Below, piece by piece: positions 32,830 to 41,607 of a DNA stretch of 64,000 nucleotides. Under the pieces are notes generated by a model that was given only the letters and a program-made list of their open reading frames with translations, was not told the origin of the DNA and searched no databases. The translations under genes were made by a program, and so were the position numbers. The stretch's first letter is position 1; every line of letters begins with the position of its first letter. Location of the stretch: NCBI GenBank assembly GCA_965644315.1, contig CBFFRQ010000018.1:1284044-1348043 (forward strand), written 5' to 3'. This stretch comes from Caecitellus pseudoparvulus (taxonomy: Eukaryota; Bigyra: Bicosoecida).

Positions 32830-34196
32830 ACCTGCGGATCTGCTCGTGGCTGTGCGGGGGGGTGTCTTTGCCCCTGGGCTGCCTGCGCTCGGACGGACCT
32901 CGCAGCAAGGTCTCTTGACCGAGCGGCTGCCCACGTTCCGAACCAAGCTGCGGTGGTGAGCGCGGCCACCCCCAGGATGACGCCAATGCTGCTGCCTGGC
33001 TCCTGCCACGTCATGAAGGAGTATAGAAACTTGCCGGGGTTGGAGAGGGAGTACATGGCATTGATGAATGCATACACGAGCATGGCGTAGACGACGTTGA
33101 GGCAGAACTGTGAGAGGACAGGAATGCGCCCAAGCGCGACATCCAGCAAGGGGTACATGATAGCTGAGTGAATGAGCGCGTTGCGGATTTCCCCGAAGCC
33201 CTGCTGACCCGCGGGATCGTACAACAGGCCCCAAAACAAGGGGGTGATCACCCAGCCAAAGCCCAGGGCAAACCCAAACACACACAAGACAGCGCGGTGC
33301 ACCCATGGGAAGTGCTCGTAGCGGCACCAAGCAGGCTTCCGCAACAAGGGATCGTATCCTTGTGCTTGAGTGACTGTGGTGAGGGAACACACAGCCCGCG
33401 CGGCCGGGCACGTGTTCGGCGGCTGCAGGTCGGCCTCCACCTCGCGGACTTGACTCGTTGCTCCGACGCAGCACGTGCAACACTGCTGCTGGGAAGCCAC
33501 ATGCGGCCCCCTTGCAGGGTGCACAGCATCATCGATGATGGGCACCTTGGCGCCATCTTGCAGCTTGGGGTGGCCGCTGGGCGGTGGGTGTCCTGGACCC
33601 ACTTCCTGTTGGACTTGAGCGTGGCTGCCTGGCTGCTGTGGCCCAAAAACCTGCACGACGCTAAGGACGCCTGCCGACAGCATGTACAGTGATGAAGCAT
33701 ACAGACCCCCTGCAGTGAGAACATCGCGCATTGAGCGGCGTGCAGCGCGCTCCACCGGGCTCGGAACTCACAGTACGACAGGTACCATAGCTTGGACACT
33801 GCCCGGGGGCTGTCCAGCACGAAGTCCACGACGCTGAAGGTGAAAATGCCAAGACTTAGAAGCAGACGGACCAGCGCATAAACTTGATCTGCCAGTAGGC
33901 TATCTGACCAGCCAAACCTGCGTGAAGCTTCATGGCTTGCCGGTGTGGTCCAGGAGACAAGTCCCGGTTTTGGTTGCCGCGACAGCAACTGCTCCTCACC
34001 TCCACAAGTTGTTGAAGTCCACGCCATCCTCGAAGCTTGCGCACCATACAACGCGTGAACAAACTCGCACTGAACTGCTTGGCGAGGGGCTGCCTTCAGG
34101 CACCGAGGAGGCACCAAGTTCAGCGCTAGTGGACCCGTGCACTTCTTCCACAGTCATGGCTGCTGCTTGGCGATGGCCTGACGTGGCACTCAGCAT
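32826..34196 (-). CDS. Rolling-stone-like multipass membrane protein
   Basis: Three exons (34196-34000, 33917-33772, 33709-32826) with introns of 82 nt (GTGAGG) and 62 nt (GTGAGT) give 408 residues. The joins are in frame and rebuild the family block YLSYWGLYASSLYML from two exons. Later membrane segments contain WVITPLFWGLLY, then NALIHSAIMYPLLDVALGRIP and FINAMYSLSNPGKFLYSF, matching the rolling stone pattern of a His-Asn helix and a terminal Y-x-FxxW region. About 100 residues between TM3 and TM4 form a hydrophilic Cys/Pro-rich loop that might hide an intron. Drosophila Rost acts in myoblast fusion; a role here is unknown. The start could instead be the ATG at 34157, which has the better context. 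The stop codon overlaps that of the convergent phosphatase by 4 bases. Confidence 0.72.
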
Positions 34197-34463
34197 GAAT
34201 GGTGAGAGCAATGAAAGGGGGGGGGGGCAGGCAGCAAGCAGGGCAAAGGTGGTGGGCGCACAGGAATTTCAGGTTAGGCTGAAAATTGCCCAGTACACAC
34301 TCCCCGCGAAGACCAGAGTGAGAGTCATCGCTATTCGGGGGCAAGCCGACACACCAGCTCCTTCAAGTCGGCACCAGCCAGTTCGACTACAGGCCCCAGC
34401 ACGCCGAGGGGGCCAAACGGGAAATCACACAAGGCGCGCTTCGTGGCGGCAGACTCCTTCATC
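34197..34463. promoter_or_regulatory. Shared upstream region of Rost-like and Cys-rich genes, with a G11 run
   Basis: This 267-base divergent spacer contains a run of 11 G at 34217-34227, close to the Rost-like start. No TATA-like box or RNA gene is evident. Confidence 0.35.
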
Positions 34464-35053
34464 ATGCGCTGGAGTTGCCTGGGCACATGGGCGTTGCTGG
34501 TGCTGTTGGCACAATGCTGCCTCGGTGCGTTGCGTTTCGCTTGCGGATCTTCAGCTGGTGACTTCACGCCCGAGCATGCCCTTTGCCGCAATGGCGCACA
34601 CCCTCACAGCATCGTACGACCAAATGAAGTATGTTTGTGATGAGGAGCAGCTGGAAAGCTGCGAGGAAAACCTGAGAGTCTGCTCTCGCAAACTGCAGGC
34701 CTTGGTGAGGGTGGCGTGAAACGGCAGGCCTTGTACACTCAGTAACCACAACCGACAGCATCTCTCCGCAGCGAGAGAGTGACGTCTTCTGCAAGTGCTT
34801 TTATGATCAGGTGCGTGGAAGGCACATAAGCTGCGGTGCCGGTGACGCAGTACGAACACTGCTCCCAGCACAGTACCTGTGCCTGCGAGACTGCAAGAGT
34901 CTCACAGACGACGTCACAGCTGAATGTTTGCGGAACTGCCCTGAAGAAAGCTGTAAGCCAAGGGAGCATAGTGCTGCAGCCGCCCATGGCGTGGCTTCCC
35001 TTGCAGGTGCGGTGGCTGTGACCGCCATGCTTGTCACCCTCTTCGGAGAGTAA
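34464..35053 (+). CDS. Small secreted or membrane-anchored Cys-rich protein, 39-nt microexon
   Basis: Not recognised. Four exons (34464-34557, 34610-34704, 34772-34810, 34874-35053) with introns of 52, 67 and 63 nt give 135 residues. It starts with a classic signal peptide: RWS, then CLGTWALLVLLAQCCLGA. The ectodomain has a dense cysteine pattern spread over four exons: YVCDEEQLESC, LRVC, FCKCFYDQ, YLCLRDC, AECLRNCPEESC. It ends in a hydrophobic stretch (ASLAGAVAVTAMLVTLF) right before the stop, like a GPI-anchor signal or single TM. The model is supported by three in-frame junctions, each joining Cys-rich segments, and by the 13-codon microexon that itself holds two cysteines. The function is unknown; a small cell-surface or secretory-pathway disulfide protein is inferred. 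Alternative exon choices would change few residues. Confidence 0.68.
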
Positions 35054-35585
35054 ATCGCAGCACTTGACAGGACGCTTGCCCGAGCGAGCTTGAAACAGGG
35101 CCTGGTAACGTTTCGAGCCCTTCCCTAAGCCCCTCCACCGATTGGTATTGCCCCCCTTGCGGTGGCAGGGGGCTTTGTGGGAGGCACCTGCTATCCCTTG
35201 AGCCACCCACGGGCATGGGGCTTGGTGAGCTCCAGGTGTCGCCAACTTAGGCAACTCACCAGTGGCTTGATGAAGTCAACCACCACTCGGGTGTCCACGT
35301 GTCACGCCATCCTTTGACTTCACAAACCTCGGCTGCCCAAACTGAGACAAGGAAGGCCACCTCGGCTCTCCAAACTGCGCTCCGCCAACCTGATCCAAAA
35401 CCGCAGCACTGTAAATATACATCTGCGCATGTCCAATTTTCGTCTGCACCCCGTCACTTTACTTTGCACGCTGCGTGGGTCTCGAGTGCGAGCTACACAG
35501 CTTCGCCAGGCCCCAGTGTGCCTTCGGCGTTTCGTTGCTGGCTGTGCTACTCTGGCCAGGTCTCCGCTTGCGTGCTTGAGGGGTC
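35054..35585. other. Intergenic stretch upstream of CFAP99
   Basis: These 532 bases lie between two plus-strand genes. A TATA-like GTAAATATACAT lies at 35411-35422, about 165 bases before the CFAP99 ATG. No open frame with family similarity or RNA gene was recognised. Confidence 0.4.
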
Positions 35586-38364
35586 ATGACAGCTCCAGCT
35601 CTCGTGCAGAGGGCAATAGAGCTTGTAGACTCGTTCAACCCCTCCACACACACGGTCGATGCGCACGTCACTGCGGTTCTCGGCGACATTGACGAGGTGA
35701 GTGTCGCTGCGGCGCGCAACATTTCTGCTGGCCAAGGCGTGCCAGCTCCAAGCGCACACACTTCGCCGTTCCTGCTCAGACGGAGGAGCATGACAAGGTG
35801 TTCCTGCAACAGGTCTTCTATGGCATCGAGAGACGCCGGAAAGTTCTGGAGGTGCGTGGGACAGCAGGGGGCTCCAGCCAGCCTGGCTCTGACTTGCCAC
35901 ACGTGCCCCTCCCCTGCAGACGTTTCTGTCAGCGCTGTACCACCTGCACGGGAACTTGCTGCAGCGATCCCAGCATACTCGGTTGATGGTTGTCGCGTAC
36001 TTGCTCATGTTCCGCGTGGACGAGCTAGGGTGGAAGAAGCTGCAGGTCATCCTCGGCAGCCAGGACGCCACATCCATGCACCTGCTGGTGGGCCTTGCCA
36101 TGGACGATGCTCGCATGCACGAGTGGGTGGTGGACACGTGGGCCCGCACACTGGACCGCAGCTACATCGAGGGCACGATTCTCGCCCGCCTGGCGCGGTA
36201 CCAGCACTCTGCAGCAGCCTGGATGGAAGCGACCCGCCACGCAGCCTTTGGCGCCGAAGGTGGAGCGGGCTCTGCGGGGCGGGGAGCCGTTGCCTCAGGT
36301 GGGGGCCCCTCTCCCCCTGCTTCGCAGGCGTCACACGGGCGGCGCTCCAGCAAGGCGCGCCGCAAGCCGCCGACAGAGGCACGCCCCTTCAACTTGACCC
36401 AGGCCCGGCCACGAGTCCTGCCCCAGCCCAAGCGGCTGCCTTCGCCGAAGGGGCTGAAGGCGAAACCCATCCCGCAGTCCCTGCACCGCACTAGCCTGGC
36501 AGAGGTGGAGGCTGCGAAAGCGCTGCGGAGGGAGGAGCTGCGGCTGGCAGCTGCGTCCAAGTACGACCCGCGGCACGTGCCCGCGCTGACAGAGAGCAAG
36601 AGCAACCTGCAAGAGCTGCAGGCTGAAGCCCGCGCACGAGAGGACGCGCAGTTGGACTTTGACCGCCCCAAGGCCCGCCCCGTGCCGCGCCTGCCAGCGG
36701 AAGGTGCCGACGTCAAGCTCAACGCGGCAGCCATCCTGCGCGAGGAGGCGTTGTTCCGCAAACGGCAGCAGAAGGAAGCCAAGGTGGTCGCAGAGTACGA
36801 AGCCAACATGCGGGATGCGTCTGAGTTCAAGGCTTGGCAAGCCAAGGCCAAGGCTGCGGACGATGCGGCAGCTGCGGCGGTGGTGGCGGCACGGCACGTG
36901 GCGCTGGCGGAGTCGGCAGCCACCGTCGCTGCCTCCCAGCGGCGCAAGGTGGCGGGGAATGCGCGCATCGCCCGTGCCGTGCGCCGGGAAGGGGAAGCCA
37001 TCAAGCGCCACCGCGACGCAGAGGCGGCCGCCGCCACTGCCACCAAGCGAGGCATGGCGGAGGCTGTGAAGCAGCACCGACAAACCGCCCCGGCGGCAGC
37101 CGTCGCAGCCGTCGTGGAGGCCAAACGGGCCTCGGCGGCACAGCTGAAGGCGGAGAAGGCTGCTGCCGAGGCAGAGGCGGCGGCGGCCCGTGAGGCGGAG
37201 GCGGCGGAGAAGGCGGACATGATGGCCCGCATCCAGGCGCTGGAGCGGGCGCCGGCCCGGCACTTCAAGGGCTTCGACCCGTCTGAGGCGTACGGGTATG
37301 GTTTGTTGGAGGAGATGAGCCTGGTGGAGATGTCGGCGCGGCTGGACCTGCTGCGGGCCCAGCGCAAGGAAGAGGAGGAGGCCAAGCGGCGAGGCATCAT
37401 GGCGGAGAAACGCAAGGCAGCGGACGGGCTGGCAGCCAAGCTGGCCACCCTGCGCAGGGTGCGCTCTGCCGCGGCAGATGTGAACCGCAGCGCGCGGGCG
37501 GCCAAGCAGCGCGCGGCAGCGGAGGAGGCCGCCACGGCGCAGGCCGCCCGTGCCAAGCGGGTGGTGCAGGTGTCTGAGAAACTGGCAGCCAAGCGCCAGC
37601 GTCAGGAGGAGGCACGGGCGGCGGCTGCCGCAGTGGAGGCGCGTTCGCGCAAGCAGGCGCAGTTCTTGGGCGAGGCCAAGTCGCAGCTGGAGCAGGCGCG
37701 CTTTGACGAACAGCTGGCGGCGAGGGAGCGAGCGGCGAAGCAGCGGGCGGCTGCAGCTGCCAAGGCTGCCGATGCCGCCGCCCGTGCGTCGGCGACGGAC
37801 GCCAAGTCAAAGCAGGCGTACGCGCAGGCCAAGCGCAGGCAGGCCAGTCGTCGTGCAGCCGCTGCCGCCGCCAAGGCACAGGGTGAGGCGGACGAGGCGG
37901 CGGAGTTCCTGGCGGCTGAGCGGCAGCGCAAGAAGGCGGCCTTTTTCACCCAGGCGGCGCGGGAGGGGCGTCTGGCTGCCGTCCGAGACGCCGCAGACAC
38001 GTACTCTGCCTCAGTGCGTGCCGTGCGCAGCGAGGCGGCGCGGGCGGCGTGGGGGGGCGTGCCCAGGGCGGAGCAGGCGGCACAGGCCATGGGCGCACGC
38101 ATGGAGCGGCTGAGCGAGGCGGAGGTGCAGGGCCTGGGCCTGGCGGACACGGTGTCCCGGCAGGTGGCGGCGCAGGCTGCCGTGTCCCGGCGCCTGCTGG
38201 GCATGGAGAACCCGCTGGTGGCGGCGGGCCTCACGTCAGCTGGAGTACGAGAAGGCGGCTTCAGCGGCACCCTCAGCCTGGCCGCCCAGTCAGCGGCGGA
38301 GGGCTCCGCCACCGCCGCTCGGCAGCGCGCCATCCGCAGTGCAGGCACCAAGCGCCTGCTGTAG
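35586..38364 (+). CDS. CFAP99: Cilia- and flagella-associated protein 99 homologue
   Basis: Conserved ciliary protein. Three exons (35586-35696, 35780-35851, 35920-38364), introns of 83 nt (GTGAGT) and 68 nt (GTGCGT), all phase 0, give 875 residues. The N-terminal 200 residues follow CFAP99: AIELVDSFNPSTHTVDAHV, then VFLQQVFYGIERRRKVLETF, MVVAYLLMFRVDELGW and SQDATSMHLLVGLAMD. A middle block PFNLTQARPRVLPQPKRLP is also typical. The remainder is a long Ala/Arg/Lys/Glu-rich coiled coil with repeated AKAADAAA- and RQRQEEARAAA-like segments, longer than in animal orthologues. Because this part is so GC-rich, the opposite strand stays open for long stretches; those frames have no family similarity. 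It shares a ciliary role with the dynein, but the two are about 15 kb apart. Confidence 0.86.
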
Positions 38365-38379
38365 TGTGTGTGTGGAGAA

Positions 38380-38391
38380 GGGGGGGGGGGG
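38380..38391. repeat. G12 run between CFAP99 and bL19m stop codons
   Basis: Twelve G in a row in the 42-base spacer between two convergent genes. Homopolymer G runs of 9 or more recur in noncoding DNA here (34217-34227, 52797-52805). Confidence 0.8.
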
Positions 38392-38406
38392 CGCAATGCA
38401 TTGGCG

Positions 38407-39319
38407 TCAGAACTTCTCCACCTGCAGGATGCCCTTGCCAGTGCGCAGGAGGCGGTCCTTCTCCTCCAGGATGGCCTTCTTGCTGGCGACACGCCCGCGG
38501 GCCGCCAGCTCCTCCCGGATGCGGCGCTCCAGGTCCGCCTCCCACTGCTCCTTGGTGTCCTTGTCCACGCGGAAGGCGCCCTCGTCCTCCCCTCGCCACA
38601 GGTTGAACAGCTTCTGGCGCTTGACGCGCTTGCCCTTGGTGGCGCGGCGCCGGCGCATGAGGCGCACAGTGCGCAGGAGGGGCGACGACAGCTTGTAGTT
38701 GGCCATGAACACGTCGTCGTCCAGGCGGTTGATGATGGTGAAGCTGCTGTCGATGCCCTTGTTGTACCGCGCGATGACGGTGCCGCGCACGGTGCTGCTG
38801 CCTTTCGTGCCCACTTGCTCGGCGTACTGCACGTGGAGGCAGTGGTGGTGGCTTGTGTGGGGCGTGCCACGTAAGGGGGTCGGCGCCTGCAGGTGCAGGC
38901 CGAGCGCGGAGCCAGCGCACTCACCGTCAGCTCAATGGCATCGCCAACCTCGAAGCGAGGGAAGGGCGGCCGGAACGTCGCCATCTTTGCTGCCAGGTAC
39001 TGCTCGTGTTCAGCTTTGGCGGCGGCCATCGTCTGCGTGGCTCTGTGGCCCAGGGAGGCGGGGGCACGTGGGGGAGTGGACACCGTGCCTGAGCGGAAAA
39101 TGACGGCACACTCGGCCAGCGCACTGCTGCCACGCACCGCTTGAGATCGCTGTAGATTTTCTTACGGGGCACTGCTGGCACCTCGGGCATGGTGCCCTCC
39201 GCAGCTGCAGCTGCCGCAGCACACATCATGCGTGCAGGAGCTTGCAGCGTGAACGTCCTGCATGCTGCTCCAGCTGCCGCCGCTGCCGCGGTGGAGCCCA
39301 CTCGGCGCACGGCCTGCAT
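38407..39319 (-). CDS. MRPL19: Mitochondrial large-subunit ribosomal protein bL19m
   Basis: Structural protein of the mitochondrial ribosome. Three exons (39319-39138, 39042-38925, 38826-38407), introns of 95 nt (GTGCGT) and 98 nt (GTGAGT), give 239 residues. The N terminus is Arg/Ala-rich with no acidic residues in the first 40, as expected of a mitochondrial presequence. The bL19 core is rebuilt across the second junction: RFEVGDAIELT from exon 2, then KGSSTVRGTVIARYNKGIDS, FTIINRLDDDVFMANYKLSS and KRVKRQKLFNLW. The C-terminal 50 residues are a charged extension beyond the bacterial length. It is convergent with CFAP99 and divergent from the gene at 39665, which also looks mitochondrial, so the 345-base spacer may be a bidirectional promoter for two organelle genes. 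Confidence 0.88.
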
Positions 39320-39664
39320 GGCGTATGGAAGTGGGTCTGCGTGAGACGCGCGTGCCGAATGACGCGATGGCGCAGGCCCAGCAGAAGCTACGTCCACTAT
39401 GCCTGCTGTTGAGTGGAAGTGGCTGGAAAGGCTCAATGAGGTGCGATGCGGAATTTGCAGGAGGCTTGCCGCCTCCAGCATTCCTACGCAGGGGGGCAAT
39501 GCAGCTGCCCACCCCACAATTCACAGTGCCATCTCTTCCACAGCGGTGATCAGCACCCTGCCTGTTGTCGTGCACTCCAGCTCCTGCCTGTGCGTGTGAA
39601 GGCCAGACCCGCCACTGCACCTGCGACACCAGCGCACACCATCTCCGTCCTCACAGGCACCACC
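39320..39664. promoter_or_regulatory. Probable bidirectional promoter between two mitochondrial-type genes
   Basis: This 345-base spacer separates the start codons of bL19m (-) and the ATP-synthase-f-like gene (+). No TATA box stands out. Open frames run through it, but none resembles a known family. A 5' noncoding exon of the plus gene is possible. Confidence 0.35.
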
Positions 39665-40366
39665 ATGGCCTCTTTCGGCGCCCGCGTGCGCGCCTTCATG
39701 GGCCGCCAGACGTACAACTACTATGCTGCGTCTGCCCGGTACTACGCCGACCACGGTCACGGGTGCGTGCGAGCGCAAGCGTGCCTGGAGCGGAATCTGC
39801 TCCTTGCTGAGCCGCCCGCCAGCGCCGTCGGGTCAACCTTCACCGTCTGCGCGCGCCTTGCCGCAGAGTCAAGCCCATCCTGCATCTGTACGCGGCAGCA
39901 ATGATCGCTGGCATCCTCACGGAGTCTGCTGAGCACAGTGCGTCTGCTTGGGCGACTGCTGTGCTGAAAGCCTGCAGCTGGTGTCACTTCTCGGCCCCTG
40001 ACTGCCCCCTGCACAGACGCCAAGGAGTACAACTCCGAGTACAAGCACCGCAAGGACGTCATCGCCGCCCACTCTGCGGAGTGCGCCGCTGAGGAGCGCG
40101 AGTTGGTGGAGCTGGACCGCAAGGCACTGTCCGAGTCTGCCTTCCGCGGCCGCAAGGGGCAGCTGCCCGAGTGCGTCACCATCACCAAGAACGGCGTCCT
40201 GCCCGCCGCCATGAAGATCGTGACGGCCCTCACCGACCCCAAGGCGTACGCCAAGGAACATAAGGAGGCCTTCTCTGTGGCAGTTGCCAAGGAGTTCGCA
40301 CCCGCCGGCAAGGAGGCGGCTGCCGTGCGCATCGCCCAGGCTGCCTTCCCCCAGGACCGGGCCTGA
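39665..40366 (+). CDS. Small single-TM protein, possibly mitochondrial ATP synthase subunit f
   Basis: Three exons (39665-39762, 39867-39937, 40017-40366), introns of 104 and 79 nt, both GTGCGT...CAG, give 172 residues. The start ACCACCATGG has strong context. An aromatic basic segment (YNYYAASARYYADHGG) leads into a single hydrophobic helix (VKPILHLYAAAMIAGILT) and a His/Lys-rich segment (EYNSEYKHRKD). This order resembles ATP synthase subunit f, where R-Y-Y, a K-P-x2-H turn and one TM precede a charged tail. The C-terminal 90 residues are a hydrophilic extension not found in known f subunits. The assignment is by motif order only; any other small inner-membrane protein remains possible. The neighbouring bL19m gene weakly supports a mitochondrial role. 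Confidence 0.55.
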
Positions 40367-40404
40367 GCTGTCACCAATGCATCCACCCACGTAGGCATGT
40401 GCAT

Positions 40405-41454
40405 TCACACCAGGTCTGCCGGGTCCACCAGCGTCTCCATCTCCACCCAGGACTTGGGGCGGGGCGTGTCCCGGAAGCAGAAGCCTGTCAACGCCTCGGG
40501 GTCGGGGTAGTGGATGCGAGTGGGCAGCAGCCACAGCAGGGAGAAGCCGTCTGTGTCCTCTCCCCCGAAGACCTCGGCGAGGTTGGCCCACACGTTGGTG
40601 CTGGCGTTGGTGTTGTGGCCCTTCAGCCGGTCGATGCCGGTGGTGTTGGTGAAGATGCTGTTCAGCTGGTCGCACAGCATGCACAGCGTGAACAGCCCGA
40701 ACAGCACCGCCTCCACGATGAGAGACACCATGAAGCCCACGCTGGTGTGCCCACACTGCGCCCGAGTGCACGTAGCCAGCCGCACCACCACCAAGCCCAG
40801 CGCCGTCAGGGACATGAGCATGGTGTACCCCACGAACAGCAGGAAGAACTTCTGGTTGGCCAGCCCCACGCAGTTGTTCACCCAGGGGCAGTGGTGGTCC
40901 ATCTTCACCACACACCGGTTGCAAATGCGGCAGTGGTGGGCTCGCAGTGGCTTGAACGCGTCACACTTGCTGCATGTGTGGCGGTAGTGGTCAGGGTCCA
41001 CTGGGCGGGCATCCTGAGGCACGCAGCCTGGGTCAGACAGCATAGCTGCGGCGGCAGCGCACCCGGCAAGAAGTGCAGCTTGCACGTGAGTGCAGGACGT
41101 GCGAGCTGGCGTTGCAGGCGCCCCAACGCACCTCTCAAGTGGGACGACATTGCCAGGAAGTACAGCACCAAGAATGAAACGTTGATACACGTGCCAGCAG
41201 TGGTGCCCCCCAGCCATGGGTTCACCACTTGCACCTGAAGAGCACGCGTGGGGGTTGGCACTGAGTTGTCGAGAGTTTCACGGGCGAAACGCCAGGGCAC
41301 CCACCAGCGTCACGTAGGTCCCAAAGGCCTGGAGACCCTGCGTCAGGACGGCGGTGAAGAGGCCACAGCCATCAAGGTTGATCCACAGCTTGTTGGTCTC
41401 TGCAGTGCCGCAGCCCTGCTTGGCCAGCACTGTGCGGCGCACTGGCCCAGTCAT
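40405..41454 (-). CDS. DHHC-type protein S-palmitoyltransferase
   Basis: Integral membrane enzyme that S-acylates cysteines of target proteins. Three exons (41454-41305, 41234-41132, 41045-40405), introns of 70 nt (GTGGGT) and 86 nt (GTGCGT), give 297 residues with four predicted TM segments. The Cys-rich domain is complete: HTCSKCDAFKPLRAHHC, then CNRCVVKMDHHCPWVNNC and GLANQKFFLLF, with the catalytic DHHC. The family DPG motif (AMLSDPGCVPQD) is created by the second splice junction, which supports the model. TM3 and TM4 follow the DHHC domain (LFVGYTMLMSLTALGLVVV; SLIVEAVLFGLFTLCMLC). No ankyrin repeats are present. The target is unknown; the CaaX cyclophilin about 9 kb away has an extra cysteine that such an enzyme could modify, which is speculation. 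Confidence 0.92.
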
Positions 41455-41607
41455 GCTGCTGCCCCTTCCGCTTGGCGCCTGCAGCACACACGCGTGACGG
41501 GGGTCACCTGGTGGGAGCGAGTGAGCCTGCCCGCCCCCTTGCAACTCTGAGTTTGTGAAAGTAAATTGTATACATCAAACACCGTCGAGCCCGGCGCGGC
41601 AGCCGCC

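Noticed and set aside
36162-39137. Long minus-strand open frames (476 and 511 codons) opposite CFAP99
   Set aside because: Composition is a mirror of the Ala/Arg-rich coiled coil. The only real minus coding part is the bL19m exon at 38925-39042, which shares a frame with the 511-codon stretch.
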